DNA of 64,000 nucleotides from Bacillus sp. B-jedd (GCF_000821085.1 NZ_CCXR01000001.1:1261001-1325000), one strand, 5' to 3'; positions 42,527 through 52,008 are shown, numbered from the stretch's first letter. Numbers and translations are program-made. The notes: generated from the letters alone by a model not told the origin.

Positions 42527-44270
42527 TGAGCTCCACCTCCGCGTGAGGAATGGCAAAAGCAATTTCCGTCCCCTTATTGATCTCGCTTTTTATTCGCAGG
42601 CTGGCCTCTTCACCGTACATCATCGCCAGTCTTCGGTTCACATTGTATAACCCAATACCTGTCCCGCTTTCGGACGGAAGGGGAGTTTTGCATAGCTGGG
42701 CAAGCTTCTCCCTGCTCATGCCGATTCCGTTGTCTTCCACTTGGACATAGGTGGCGGCCGCTCCCTTTTTAATGCTGATTTTCACAAGGCAGCCGCTTTC
42801 CTTGTCTTTAATCCCTTTTTTAATGGCATTTTCGACAATCGGCTGCAGGGTAAGGGGCGGAATGCCATGAAACAGGGCGTCAATGTCAATATCGTAGACG
42901 ACAGTCAGCTTATCAACAAAGCGGGCCTGCTCAATCGCAAGGTATGCTTTTACATGTTTCAGTTCCTGCTCAAGAGAGGTGACCCGCTCGGTGGTTGCGG
43001 AAAGGTTTTGCCGCAGAAAGTGGGACAGGGAAACGAGCAGCTTCCTCGCTTTGCCTGGATTCAGCCTGATCAAAGAAAGGATCGTATTCATTGTGTTGAA
43101 CAGGAAATGCGGGCTGATCTGGGCCTGGAGTGCTTTGATTTCCGCTTCGGTTGCAAGCTGGTAGGCTTTATCCGCTTCGGCGATTTCCAGCTGGCTGCTT
43201 AGCAATTCGCTCAAGCCGGTAATGAGCTCCATGATGGTTGGCGTAATGTCCCGTTCTGACCGGAAATAAAATTTCAGCACTCCGATTGTTTTATTCCGCT
43301 GCTTTAGAGGCGCGATGACAACTGCGCCAAGGGGGCAGCTTTTCTCCCGGCAGTCAATTGCGTCATGCCCGCCGACAATAATTTCCCCCTGCCTTAGCGC
43401 TTCCTCGGTAAGGGAGGTCTGGATTGGGCTTTTCGCACAATGATGGTCACTGCCAAGCCCGGTATGGGCGAGGATTTCATTTGTATTCGTAATTGAAACG
43501 GCGCTTGTATGTATTTCTTTATGAAGAATCATGCAGACGAACTTGGCCGATTCGGCTGACAAACCGTTTCTTAAATAGGCCAAAGTCTGGCCGGCAATTC
43601 TCAATGTTTTCTGGGCCTGCATCGCGCTTGCCTTTTCCTCTTCGTTAATGACGCTTTTAATAATCAGCAAAAACAGCGCGCATCCTAAGCCGTTGGCGAG
43701 AATCATCGGAACGCCGATGACCTGCACGAGTGAAAGTGCTTTTTCAAATGGTTTTGAAATTATCAGGATGACGCCCATTTGAATCGTTTCGGCCAACGCA
43801 CCAATCAGGAAAGCAGAGCGCATCGTTACATGTTCGTTTTTCCTATGGAAGAGGCCAGAAAGAAAACCGGCCAAAATTGTTGCCGAGCCGCACGAAATCG
43901 CTGTAAAGCCCCCCAAAGTGAACCGGTGGATGCCGGCAATCAGTCCAGCGCCGATGCCAACCCGCGATCCGCCCAGAAGTCCGGCGAGGACAATTCCGAT
44001 GACACGTGAATTGGCAATTGCTTCATCTGAGTTGAGGCCGTATGCCCATTTATTCAATTCTAGGCTTGCTGTGTCAAAAGTAAGGCCAGAATAAGTACCG
44101 ATAATTCCAAAAGAGCCAAAAAAGACAATCGCTATGGCGCGCTGCCGCCTGTTAAGCTCGCCAAGCTTGACCATATCGCGGAAAAAAGGAAACCGCGTCA
44201 AAATAAACGCAATCATGACCAAAATGCCAAGCCGTTCCACCATTGTCAAAAGTAATTCAAACACAGCCAT
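42510..44270 (-). CDS. LytS-type sensor histidine kinase (5TM-LYT, GAF, HisKA)
   Basis: The 586-aa protein starts at ATG 44270. An N-terminal 5TMR-LYT membrane domain covers about residues 5-205 (with SRVIGIVLAGLLGGSRVGIGAG). A GAF domain with a cysteine-rich segment (HHCAKS, CREKSCPLGAVV) follows, then the His_kinase domain with His388 in ISPHFLFNTMN and ATPase motifs PIVENAIKKG and VEDNGIGM. The cysteine cluster resembles that of LytS/BtsS-like kinases. BtsS senses extracellular pyruvate, so pyruvate is the natural guess for the ligand. It overlaps its response regulator gene. Confidence 0.9.
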   Translation of the reverse strand: MAVFELLLTMVERLGILVMIAFILTRFPFFRDMVKLGELNRRQRAIAIVFFGSFGIIGTYSGLTFDTASLELNKWAYGLNSDEAIANSRVIGIVLAGLLGGSRVGIGAGLIAGIHRFTLGGFTAISCGSATILAGFLSGLFHRKNEHVTMRSAFLIGALAETIQMGVILIISKPFEKALSLVQVIGVPMILANGLGCALFLLIIKSVINEEEKASAMQAQKTLRIAGQTLAYLRNGLSAESAKFVCMILHKEIHTSAVSITNTNEILAHTGLGSDHHCAKSPIQTSLTEEALRQGEIIVGGHDAIDCREKSCPLGAVVIAPLKQRNKTIGVLKFYFRSERDITPTIMELITGLSELLSSQLEIAEADKAYQLATEAEIKALQAQISPHFLFNTMNTILSLIRLNPGKARKLLVSLSHFLRQNLSATTERVTSLEQELKHVKAYLAIEQARFVDKLTVVYDIDIDALFHGIPPLTLQPIVENAIKKGIKDKESGCLVKISIKKGAAATYVQVEDNGIGMSREKLAQLCKTPLPSESGTGIGLYNVNRRLAMMYGEEASLRIKSEINKGTEIAFAIPHAEVELSGAVN

Positions 44271-44385
44271 ACCCCTTTATTTCATGTCTTTCTCTCATTT
44301 TAGCAGTTATAAGAATTTTCAAAAACCCATTTGCGCAAGGTTATGAAAGAAAAAAGTGAAGCCTGCCGGCTCCACTTTTGGTCAG

Positions 44386-45612
44386 TTAACGCTCGCATGC
44401 ATATCCGTCTTTGTCCCGATCCATTTTTGACTGGTAGGCGGGGTGGGTGGACGGAACGCCGTTCGGGTATTTCTTCCGTAATTCAGTGCAGTTGGCAAAA
44501 ATCTCGCTTCCCGAGCTTGAGCCTGCTGCTGGTTTAACAGTTGTACCGGCGGGCTTGGCAGCAGCCGGTTTGGATGGCGCTGGTTTTGTGGCAACAGGTT
44601 TGCTTGCAGAGCTTGAAGTCGATTGTTTCGGGTCAAGGTCGCCTTTCGTCGTTCCGTTTGGACCGTATGCCCATAATCCTCTATTTTCAGACCGTGCTTC
44701 TCGTGCGAATTTTACAAAGTACTCGCTGTATTTTACATCCGGCGGGTAAGTGGACGGCTCGGCATATCCATTCAGGACAAGATCAGCGTTGAACATCTTC
44801 GCGCGGATTTCACTCTCGTTCATGTCGTCCGTTGGAATGGCGAGCCAGATGATCCGGAGATAGCGGGCGTAGCGGTCAGTATTGCTGACATCCTTTTGGA
44901 GCCAAATTTCTTTTCCAGTCAATTTCGATTTCGTATAATCGCTAGCTTCTTTCCCGTATGGTTCATGCCTTGTAGTTGATTCGGGTGTATTCACGCCAAC
45001 AAAACGGATTTTCCGGCCGTCTGAAGTTTCGATTGTATCACCGTCAACAACCCGGCCGACTGTCACTTTTTCAAGAGCAAGAGCGGCAATGAGCGTTTTC
45101 GTATCAGCTTCTTTCTTTGCTGCTGCTTCCGCTTCGGCTTTTGCTTTTGCCTCAGCTTCCGCTTTTACCTTTGCTTCGGCATCTGCTTTCGTTTTTGCTT
45201 CCGCCTCGGCCTTTGCCTTTGCCTTTGCCTCAGCTTCCGCTTTTTCCTTGGCTTCCTGTTCGGCCTTTGCCTTGGCCGCGGCAGCCGCCTTTACTTTTTC
45301 CGCTTTTTCTTGCTTGGCTTTCTCTTTGGCAGCCTTATTATCTTGTTTCTCTACTTTTTCGACTGGTTTCTGAGAAGCTTGTCCTTCTGTCGTGTCCGCA
45401 AACGCACCTACAAGCAGGAGAGTGCCGAGGACACCTGCGCTGATCAGCAGCCATGGCTTTTTAACATACACTTTTCCTTTTGCTTTCTGATGGCTAAGCC
45501 AGAAACCCGCGCTGTAAACAGCAACGCCTATCAGTGCAATCGGGGCTGCAATAGATAACAACAACAAAAACAGCAGCAGAAAAACTAAAAAAATATTTTT
45601 AACCAGTTTCAC
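44386..45612 (-). CDS. membrane-anchored thermonuclease-like protein with excalibur domain
   Basis: The 408-aa protein has two N-terminal membrane helices (residues about 5-35 and 52-70). A long Ala/Lys/Glu repeat follows (residues 80-170, predicted coiled coil, built of KAEAEAKAKA-like units). A staphylococcal-nuclease-like domain comes next: VGRVVDGDTIE, IRFVGVNTPES, RYARYLRIIW, GLWAYGP. A Pro/Ala/Ser/Lys linker leads to a C-terminal excalibur calcium-binding motif (FANCTELRKKYPNGV to DRDKDGYACER). The nuclease domain would face outside; DNA scavenging or protection is the likely role. The repetitive linker is prone to length change. Confidence 0.9.
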   Translation of the reverse strand: MKLVKNIFLVFLLLFLLLLSIAAPIALIGVAVYSAGFWLSHQKAKGKVYVKKPWLLISAGVLGTLLLVGAFADTTEGQASQKPVEKVEKQDNKAAKEKAKQEKAEKVKAAAAAKAKAEQEAKEKAEAEAKAKAKAEAEAKTKADAEAKVKAEAEAKAKAEAEAAAKKEADTKTLIAALALEKVTVGRVVDGDTIETSDGRKIRFVGVNTPESTTRHEPYGKEASDYTKSKLTGKEIWLQKDVSNTDRYARYLRIIWLAIPTDDMNESEIRAKMFNADLVLNGYAEPSTYPPDVKYSEYFVKFAREARSENRGLWAYGPNGTTKGDLDPKQSTSSSASKPVATKPAPSKPAAAKPAGTTVKPAAGSSSGSEIFANCTELRKKYPNGVPSTHPAYQSKMDRDKDGYACER

Positions 45613-45829
45613 TTCTTATCCCCCTATAAAATATTCCAAATACTATTATATCAAATTAATTACCATATTTATGTTGAAAAATGACGAAAGCTGATCTTGA
45701 GAAAAAGGGGATTTTTTCCGTGTCTATTCACGGGCTTCCTAAAAGGGGTACTCCCGCAAAAACCATTACAGTTCCAATTCATCCTTTTTCCTATACAATA
45801 AATAGAAAGGGTTTAGGAGGAGAAAATGA

Positions 45830-46555
45830 ATGGTCAGGGTAACTGTATGGAACGAAAACAGGCACGAACAAAAAAGCCCTGTTGTCGCCAAGATTTATCC
45901 AGATGGAATTCACGGCACTATTGCCGCTTTTTTGGAGGAGAATGGATTTACCTTAAGGACGGCGACTCTTGATGAGCCGGATCATGGATTGACAGCCGAG
46001 GTGCTTGCCTGGACGGATGTGCTCATTTGGTGGGGCCATCTTGCCCACGGGGAAGTGGCAGATGAGATTGTCGAAAGGGTCCGCCAGAAAGTACTCGGAG
46101 GGATGGGGCTGATCGTTCTGCATTCCGGGCATTTTTCAAAAATATTCAAGGAACTGATGGGGACGAGTTGTGATTTGAAATGGCGCGAGGCGGATGAAAA
46201 AGAAAGACTCTGGACTACTGATCCGAGCCATCCTATTACAGAAGGTATTCCTGAGATGATCGAACTTGAGATGGAAGAAATGTACGGTGAACATTTTGAT
46301 GTTCCCCAGCCAGACGAACTCGTGTTCATCAGTTGGTTTGAGGGAGGCGAAGTGTTCAGGAGCGGCTGTACATACAAACGCGGAAACGGTAAAGTCTTTT
46401 ATTTTCGGCCGGGACATGAGACGTATCCGACTTATCATCACAAGCACATCCAGCGTGTCATTATTAATGCAGTTAAATGGGCGAAGCCAGTCGACAGGGA
46501 TCGCCCCGCATATGGAAACGCGGAGCCACTCGAAGAAATCAAAGTGAAAAAGTAA
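45830..46555 (+). CDS. ThuA-like (trehalose utilisation) family protein
   Basis: The ATG at 45830 lies a few bases after TAGGAGGAG. The 241-aa protein matches ThuA-like proteins: [71 protein letters not shown]. The fold is glutamine-amidotransferase-like, but the catalytic Cys is replaced, as in the family. In rhizobia ThuA helps to catabolise trehalose. Here the partner is a methyltransferase gene 55 bp downstream, so the substrate is open. Confidence 0.88.
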   Translation: MVRVTVWNENRHEQKSPVVAKIYPDGIHGTIAAFLEENGFTLRTATLDEPDHGLTAEVLAWTDVLIWWGHLAHGEVADEIVERVRQKVLGGMGLIVLHSGHFSKIFKELMGTSCDLKWREADEKERLWTTDPSHPITEGIPEMIELEMEEMYGEHFDVPQPDELVFISWFEGGEVFRSGCTYKRGNGKVFYFRPGHETYPTYHHKHIQRVIINAVKWAKPVDRDRPAYGNAEPLEEIKVKK

Positions 46556-46610
46556 GAGGCTAGAAACGGAGCGGCTTTGACAAAAATGAACCGGAAGGGA
46601 GTGATGCGAA

Positions 46611-47195
46611 ATGAATTCTGAGGAGAAGTGGGAGAAGAAGCACAAGGAGAGGTTAAAAACATTGAAAGAACCGGCACCGAATGTTAGGCTGAAAAATCTT
46701 GCTCCTTATTTTAACGGCGGATCTGCATTGGATTTAGCGTGTGGGCTTGGCGGCAATAGTTTGTTTTTGGCGGAGCAAGGTTATACAGTGGAGGCGGTGG
46801 ATTTATCTGTAACGGCAGTAAACTATGTTGCGGATCAGGCGGAAAAACTTGGCCTGAAGGTGGATGCTTCTGTGCAGGATCTGGCAGATTTCAGCGGGCT
46901 GCCTTTTGCAAAAAACTCTTTTGATTTAATTGTTATTTCCTATTATTTGGACCAGCAGCTTTTTACATACACGAAGGATTTAATGAAAGAGGGCGGATAT
47001 TACTTTATCGAAACTTATTTTGATTCCCCGAATATCCGTGACAGGAAAGTTTCCGGTAAGTTCATGCTGAGACCCCAGGAATTGCTGGATGAATTCCGTG
47101 CCTGGCAGGTGCTTTATTTTGAAGAAAACGAACTGGAAGGAAGGCAAACGATATTTTGCAGGAAGGACGCAATTGATGAAATAAGGACTAGCTGA
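46611..47195 (+). CDS. class I SAM-dependent methyltransferase
   Basis: The ATG at 46611 follows GAAGGGAGTG. The 194-aa protein has the SAM-binding glycine motif ALDLACGLGGNSLFLAEQGY, motif II VEAVDLSVTAVNYV and the post-motif LPFAKNSFDLIVISYYLD. It is related to TehB/UbiE-type methyltransferases. The target is unknown. It is probably co-transcribed with the ThuA-like gene and ends at a good terminator. Confidence 0.88.
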   Translation: MNSEEKWEKKHKERLKTLKEPAPNVRLKNLAPYFNGGSALDLACGLGGNSLFLAEQGYTVEAVDLSVTAVNYVADQAEKLGLKVDASVQDLADFSGLPFAKNSFDLIVISYYLDQQLFTYTKDLMKEGGYYFIETYFDSPNIRDRKVSGKFMLRPQELLDEFRAWQVLYFEENELEGRQTIFCRKDAIDEIRTS

Positions 47196-47293
47196 ATAGT
47201 ATATAGGATACTATGCGGATGAATTGTTTAATGGCAATTTCATTTTTTAAAACGCCAAATATCGAAATACAATTCAGTGTTGTAGTTAAAAAC

Positions 47294-47328
47294 AAAAAGC
47301 GCCTGGAGTTTTTCAGGCGCTTTTTAGA
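47294..47328. terminator. bidirectional terminator after the methyltransferase gene
   Basis: AAAAAGCGCCTG-GAGTTTTT-CAGGCGCTTTTT. Confidence 0.92.
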
Positions 47329-47351
47329 GGTATTGCCGTTCCGCATTATTA

Positions 47352-47807
47352 TTACTGCATGACGATATTTCCTACATATTGAGCATCTCCACTATCTGCA
47401 TGAAGATCAACTACAATTATGTATTCCCCTTTTTCTTTTGGTAAGTAGAAGGATTGATCATTTTTTTGATATTTCAAATCAATCTTTTTTTCGTTCTGCC
47501 AAACCGAAACCATAATTCCATTTGGGTTGAAATCTCCATTTTCCATTGATATTTCCACTCGTTGTCCAGGATTAAAGTACATTTTATTTTGCTTTCTTGC
47601 TAATGAAACAAGATCTTCCGTTTCCTTGTTGTATTTTTTATCATATTCCCATTCAATGTTTGCTTCTGCCAATTCTTCTTGTTCGTTACTCCCATTTGGG
47701 TTAATAACCGAAACAGTAGGGGGAGAAAAATCGTAATTTTCCCCAAAACATCCTGTTAATGTAAAAAAGAATAACAAGCCTAAAATAACTTTGAATGATC
47801 GGTTCAT
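47352..47807 (-). CDS. hypothetical lipoprotein (151 aa)
   Basis: The ATG at 47807 follows GTGGAGTG. The signal peptide ends FFTLTGCFGEN (lipobox cysteine at residue 20). The mature part has beta-strand character (RVEISMENGDF, GIMVSVWQNEKKI, GEYIIVVDLHADSGDAQYVG) and looks like a single Ig-like or jelly-roll domain. Its base composition is more AT-rich than its neighbours, which may indicate recent acquisition. No family was recognised. Confidence 0.7.
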   Translation of the reverse strand: MNRSFKVILGLLFFFTLTGCFGENYDFSPPTVSVINPNGSNEQEELAEANIEWEYDKKYNKETEDLVSLARKQNKMYFNPGQRVEISMENGDFNPNGIMVSVWQNEKKIDLKYQKNDQSFYLPKEKGEYIIVVDLHADSGDAQYVGNIVMQ

Positions 47808-47990
47808 ACATTTTCACTCCACACATTTTTTTTGAAAAACTAACTATTGAATTTTAATTTATCAGTTTAGTATAGCATGACTTGATAGTTTCCTAAATTT
47901 TCTCTTTTTGTTTTTTTACTTTCCATACCGTTGTAACAATAGCTGCGCTTGACAAGGGGTATACTATAGTAATGGAAGGAGGGGAACGGA

Positions 47991-48236
47991 ATGGGGATTA
48001 TCATTGTGGATATTTGCATGAGCAACAGCATCAATGTGCTTGATGTAGAAGCCATATTGGAGGCGGAATACCCCGAGGTTTCCGTTCTCATGAATGACTG
48101 CTTATCGTTTTGCGGGATGTGTGCGCGGAGTCCGTTTGCCATCGTGAATGGAAAACGCGTTTTTGCAAAAACACCCGAAGAGTGCCTAGATAAAATCCGC
48201 GGGCAGATTGAGAAAGAATTGGCAATTTACGATTAA
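47991..48236 (+). CDS. DUF1450 (YuzB-like) protein
   Basis: The ATG at 47991 follows GGAAGGAGGGG. The 81-aa protein begins MGIIIVDICMSNSINVLD and contains the conserved cysteine block NDCLSFCGMCARSPFAIVNG, the DUF1450 signature, with a thioredoxin-like, ferredoxin-type appearance. Function unknown; the cysteines suggest a redox or metal role. Confidence 0.88.
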   Translation: MGIIIVDICMSNSINVLDVEAILEAEYPEVSVLMNDCLSFCGMCARSPFAIVNGKRVFAKTPEECLDKIRGQIEKELAIYD

Positions 48237-48243
48237 TACGATA

Positions 48244-48297
48244 GCAATATTGAAAAACAGCCTAATTTTTTATACAATATTCTTATTGCCTTTTTGG
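48244..48297 (+). terminator. possible terminator after the DUF1450 gene
   Basis: GCAATA and TATTGC can pair over a long AT-rich loop, followed by CTTTTT. The stem is short. Confidence 0.4.
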
Positions 48298-48365
48298 TTT
48301 ACACTATATGCGTGCTGGAATTCAACACGATTTCTATAGATTATGAAGAATGGAGCTAGATTGAA

Positions 48366-49334
48366 ATGACAGAAGTACAACCATATCGAGTTTTACTTTA
48401 TTATATGTATGTCCATATAGATAATCCCGAGGAGTTTGCATCGCAGCATCTGGATTTTTGCAAGGAGCTCGGGCTGAAGGGTCGTATTCTTGTTGCAGAA
48501 GAAGGGATCAATGGGACTGTTTCAGGGACCATCGAGCAGACTGATGCTTATATGGAAGCGATGAGAGATGATTCGCGTTTTGCCGACATGGTCTTTAAAA
48601 TTGACGAAGCTGACTCCCACGCGTTTAAAAAAATGCACGTCCGCCCACGGAGCGAGCTTGTGACATTAAGGCTTGAGGATGATGTGAATCCGAATGAAAT
48701 AACGGGTCAATACCTTGAGCCAAAGGAATTCTTTGAAGCGATGCAGCATCCTGATACAGTTGTCATTGATGCCCGTAACGATTACGAGTATGATCTTGGC
48801 CATTTCCGCGGCGCGATCCGTCCGGATATTAAGGCGTTCCGTGAGCTTCCAGACTGGATTAGGGAGAATAAAGAACAATTAGAGGGCAAAAAAGTCCTGA
48901 CATATTGTACAGGCGGCATCCGCTGCGAGAAATTCTCCGGCTGGCTTGTCAAGGAAGGCTTTGAAAATGTCGGCCAACTTCACGGCGGGATTGCCACATA
49001 TGGCAAGGATCCTGAGGTTAAAGGGCAGCTGTGGGATGGCAAAATGTATGTTTTTGATGAAAGGATTTCCGTCCCGGTCAACCGCGTCGAGCATGTTGTT
49101 GTCGGAAAGGATTACTTCACTGGCGAACCATGCGAACGCTATGTAAACTGCGCCAACCCCGAATGCAATAAGCAGATTCTCTGCTCGGAGGAAAATGAAC
49201 ATACCTATTTGCGCGGCTGCACACACGAATGCCGGGTGCACCCAAGGAATCTTTATGTGCAGGAACATGGGCTTACACAGCAGGACGTTGCAGAACGCCT
49301 TGCAAACCTAGGAGAAGAACTTCCAGTAAAATAA
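48366..49334 (+). CDS. trhO: tRNA uridine(34) hydroxylase, rhodanese family
   Basis: The 322-aa protein matches TrhO/YceA. The N-terminal ferredoxin-like domain has [13 protein letters not shown] and [12 protein letters not shown] rhodanese domain follows with [19 protein letters not shown] and the active-site Cys loop [16 protein letters not shown]. The C-terminal zinc-binding-type cysteines are in [15 protein letters not shown]. In bacteria TrhO hydroxylates U34 of tRNA to ho5U using oxygen or prephenate-derived chemistry. The upstream site is moderate (TGGAG). It is monocistronic with a strong terminator. Confidence 0.93.
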   Translation: MTEVQPYRVLLYYMYVHIDNPEEFASQHLDFCKELGLKGRILVAEEGINGTVSGTIEQTDAYMEAMRDDSRFADMVFKIDEADSHAFKKMHVRPRSELVTLRLEDDVNPNEITGQYLEPKEFFEAMQHPDTVVIDARNDYEYDLGHFRGAIRPDIKAFRELPDWIRENKEQLEGKKVLTYCTGGIRCEKFSGWLVKEGFENVGQLHGGIATYGKDPEVKGQLWDGKMYVFDERISVPVNRVEHVVVGKDYFTGEPCERYVNCANPECNKQILCSEENEHTYLRGCTHECRVHPRNLYVQEHGLTQQDVAERLANLGEELPVK

Positions 49335-49370
49335 CGAACTGTTTCAATGAGGAAGCGGTTTACGAATAAT

Positions 49371-49428
49371 GAAAAGCACTTTTGGTGGCCGGAGCAATTT
49401 TCCGGAAGCCAAAGGTGCTTTTTTTTCT
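49371..49428 (+). terminator. terminator of trhO
   Basis: AAAAGCAC-TTTTGG-TGG-CCGG pairs with CCGG-AAG-CCAAAG-GTGCTTTT, followed by more T residues. Confidence 0.88.
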
Positions 49429-49453
49429 CTCCACGATTTTTTTGAAAGCCCAT

Positions 49454-49499
49454 TTAAAGGTGAGTGTTGATTTTCGCTTAAGTTGATAGGAACGGGGGG
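49454..49499. repeat. truncated copy of the palindromic Bacillaceae element
   Basis: TTAAAGGTGAGTGTTGATTTTCG followed by TTAAGTTGATAGGAA matches the left 45 bp of the element at 13755 with few changes. The rest of the element is missing. Confidence 0.65.
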
Positions 49500-49515
49500 G
49501 CGAATTCACATGTAA

Positions 49516-49551
49516 AAAGGAAAGGCCGCCTGTTGTTCAGGCGGCTTTTTG
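49516..49551. terminator. bidirectional terminator
   Basis: AAAGGCCGCCTG-TTGTT-CAGGCGGCTTTTTG; on the minus strand it serves the gene ending at 49582. Confidence 0.9.
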
Positions 49552-49581
49552 CAGTTCAACTGACCTTTTTTGCAAAAATGG

Positions 49582-49887
49582 CTAGAGCCATCCATCGGCG
49601 ACCTGGCTATTATCGGCGATGGCATAAGCGGCCTCGGTGATTGCTTCAGCAAGGCTGGCTCCGCTAGCGCAAATTCCATTAAAACAAACATGGTGATTTT
49701 CTATAACTTTATAATCGTAACCTGTTTGTTTCAGCCGGTTCACAATCATCAAGGCATGCTCAAGGCGATGGGCAGGCTGGAAGTCAGCGACAGAGATAAA
49801 TTGCTTTGTTTCAGGATCGTACCAACGGTCCCATCTGTTCAGCTTCCAACCAAGGATGCGGCGGGCGATGATTTCTGTTTTGTCCAT
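49582..49887 (-). CDS. phage ABA-sandwich (BC1872-like) domain protein
   Basis: The start at 49887 (MDKTEIIARRILGWKLNRWD) lies 9 nt after AAGGAGC. The 101-aa product has the layout of BC1872/phage ABA sandwich proteins: an N-terminal helix, a Trp-rich strand DRWYDPETKQFI, then FQPAHRLEHALMIVNRLKQ and SLAEAITEAAYAIAD. Such proteins are common on Bacillus phages and also as single chromosomal genes. No other phage gene is near, so this is a solitary remnant or a domesticated gene. Confidence 0.6.
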   Translation of the reverse strand: MDKTEIIARRILGWKLNRWDRWYDPETKQFISVADFQPAHRLEHALMIVNRLKQTGYDYKVIENHHVCFNGICASGASLAEAITEAAYAIADNSQVADGWL

Positions 49888-50120
49888 TTTCATAAGCTCC
49901 TTCGATCGATTCGTCCCTTTCATTTTAACATTTCATTGGGAAGGAGACTGTTTACACTTTGTGAAATCAGCCTTAGTTAAGAAAGTTTTTCCATTATGGT
50001 ATGTAAGCGTTATTATTTCGGAAACCGAATATTTCGCCTGTGAAATTAATTGTGAACTGTGATAACATGGACAATATGGAAAAGAATTTAACCGATTTAA
50101 AGCTTGGAGATGAAAACTGC

Positions 50121-51332
50121 ATGCCATTATGGAAACGGAATTTATGGATTCTCTGGATTGGCGTATTTTTCACGGCAGCGAGTTTCTCAATGGTCATCCC
50201 ATTTTTACCTTTGTTTCTTTTGCAGCTGGGCGTTCATGAGCACACGGAGATGTGGTCTGGTTTAATATTTGGTTCCGCATTTTTCGCAGGTGCCATCGCC
50301 TCGCCGTTTTGGGGGCGAGTGGCCGATAAATACGGACGGAAACCAATGATTATTAGGGCAGGAATTGCCCTTTTCGTGATTTATACATTAATGGCCTTCG
50401 TGACAAATCCTTATCAAATTCTTGGACTCAGGATTTTGCAGGGGCTTCTGAGCGGATTCATCCCTGGTGCGATTGCTTTGATTGGCACGAATACGCCGAG
50501 TGATAAAGTAGGCTATGCGCTATCGATTATATCCTCAGGTTCCGCTGCAGGCCAGATTGCCGGTCCGCTTTTTGGCGGGGCAATCGCCCATTTCGTGGGG
50601 AATCGCTGGGCTTTTGGAACAGGCGGCCTGATTGTCGGGCTTGCTACATTGCTGATTATTTTCTTCGTTAAAGAGGAAAACTTCAAGCCTAACAAGGAAA
50701 AAGGGTCTGTTTTGAAGGATTTCCACGTTGCCCTTAATAACCACCGCTTTATGCTCGTTCTAATTCTGACGTTAGTCGTCAGTTGTTCAGTTATGACGAT
50801 TGAACCAGTCCTGCCGCTATATGTCGTAAAACTGAGCGGATCAGCCGATAATGCTTCGCTTCTTGCTGGGATCATCTTTTCACTGCCCGGGATCGCGAGT
50901 GTCGCGTTTGCTCCATTATGGGGGAGATGGGCTGATAAAGTCGGCTTTCAACGGGTGCTGTTCATTGGTCTTCTCGGCGGCGGTCTAGGGATGCTTGCGC
51001 AGGTATTGTTTGCCCAAATTTGGGGCTTCTCGCTGATCCGTTTTCTATTCGGCGTCTTCTTCTGCGCTGTTTATCCGGCGCTGAACGGACTGGTCGTCAA
51101 ATCGACGCCTGAGGATTTCCGAGGCAGGGCATTCAGCCTCAACCAGACGGCAAACCAGCTGGGAGGAATGGCCGGGCCAATGATCGGCGGATTCCTTGGC
51201 GGCCTCTTTCCCGTCCAAAGCGTCTTTATCGTCACAGGCATTCTGCTTCTTGCAGCGATGGCGATGGTGCATATGAACGCTGGCGAATTAAAGGGGCGCA
51301 AAGTCAGAAGAGAACTGGTCCATGGGAAGTAA
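50121..51332 (+). CDS. MFS multidrug-type exporter
   Basis: The ATG at 50121 (MPLWKRNLWILWIGVFF) is chosen because GGAGA precedes it by 10 nt; a GTG at 50040 has no site. The 403-aa protein has 12 predicted membrane spans in two halves. It has the MFS motif A GRVADKYGRKPM between helices 2 and 3, a partial copy GRWADKVGFQRV in the second half, and the antiporter motif C region GQIAGPLFGGAI. It probably exports drugs or metabolites in exchange for protons. Substrate unknown. Confidence 0.87.
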   Translation: MPLWKRNLWILWIGVFFTAASFSMVIPFLPLFLLQLGVHEHTEMWSGLIFGSAFFAGAIASPFWGRVADKYGRKPMIIRAGIALFVIYTLMAFVTNPYQILGLRILQGLLSGFIPGAIALIGTNTPSDKVGYALSIISSGSAAGQIAGPLFGGAIAHFVGNRWAFGTGGLIVGLATLLIIFFVKEENFKPNKEKGSVLKDFHVALNNHRFMLVLILTLVVSCSVMTIEPVLPLYVVKLSGSADNASLLAGIIFSLPGIASVAFAPLWGRWADKVGFQRVLFIGLLGGGLGMLAQVLFAQIWGFSLIRFLFGVFFCAVYPALNGLVVKSTPEDFRGRAFSLNQTANQLGGMAGPMIGGFLGGLFPVQSVFIVTGILLLAAMAMVHMNAGELKGRKVRRELVHGK

Positions 51333-51398
51333 TCAATTTGCTTTTGAAAAGACAGTGGCGAATATTCACATAGAAGAAAATCGCCCTGATAAAACGAG

Positions 51399-51447
51399 AA
51401 ACCGCAGGTATCTCCTCACAACGAGAGAGGAGTCCTGCGGTTTTTGC
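51399..51447 (+). terminator. terminator after the MFS gene
   Basis: AAACCGCAGG-TAT-CTCCTC pairs with GAGGAG-T-CCTGCGGTTTTTGC. Confidence 0.9.
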
Positions 51448-51646
51448 TATAGAGACAGCTTCATTAGGGCAAATATTTTTTGGGATACTCACTTGTCATT
51501 TTAACTCATCAGAAAATAAATAAAGCAATCAAAGAGGAAATTTCCTATATTTGTCGAATTATTCCAAATGGGAAACGAGCAACCTAAATGAAATCCTATC
51601 TTTTTTCAGAACCAAACATTTTCATTGTTCTTCGAAGGAGAAATTT

Positions 51647-51961
51647 ATGAGGAAAATTGAATTTTGGCTATGGGCGTTATTGACAGCCGCGCTCGAACTT
51701 CTATTTGCGTATTCGATCTATAAGCTTTTGCTTGAAAGGGGCTATGTTTATACATTCCGGATCCCGGTCCATACCGGTTTCATGTCTTTTCCGTTCATTT
51801 TACTGTTTTGCTCGACAGTTTTCCTGGCTGTGACGCTCGGAGTCTTCAGGAAGGAGAGCGGTGAAAGCGAAACACTCGGCCAATATTTTGCGTCGTATTT
51901 TAGACACCCCATTCCAGTCGGTTCACTCTGCCTTTTTGCGGGGACGTTTTTGTTTTTATAA
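51647..51961 (+). CDS. small membrane protein (104 aa)
   Basis: The ATG at 51647 follows GAAGGAG; the frame extends upstream without a site. The product MRKIEFWLWALLTAALELLF has three hydrophobic helices (residues about 5-28, 45-65, 88-104) and a charged loop (RKESGESETLGQYF). No family was recognised. The C-terminus ends inside the last helix. Confidence 0.65.
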   Translation: MRKIEFWLWALLTAALELLFAYSIYKLLLERGYVYTFRIPVHTGFMSFPFILLFCSTVFLAVTLGVFRKESGESETLGQYFASYFRHPIPVGSLCLFAGTFLFL

Positions 51962-52008
51962 GTTTTATCGGGCATAACGCTAACCGAGGCCAATCAGTTT
52001 TACAAATG

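Noticed and set aside
45089..45443. Phe/Ala- and Leu/Pro-rich plus-strand frames
   Set aside because: These are complements of the Ala/Lys/Glu repeat of the nuclease protein, which opens all frames.
47949..47972. TTGACA/TATACT promoter of the DUF1450 gene
   Set aside because: The hexamers are too close together for a sigma-A promoter and the 17-bp spaced position has no -10 match.
49582..49887. Prophage remnant
   Set aside because: Only one phage-like small gene; no integrase, structural genes or attachment repeats nearby.
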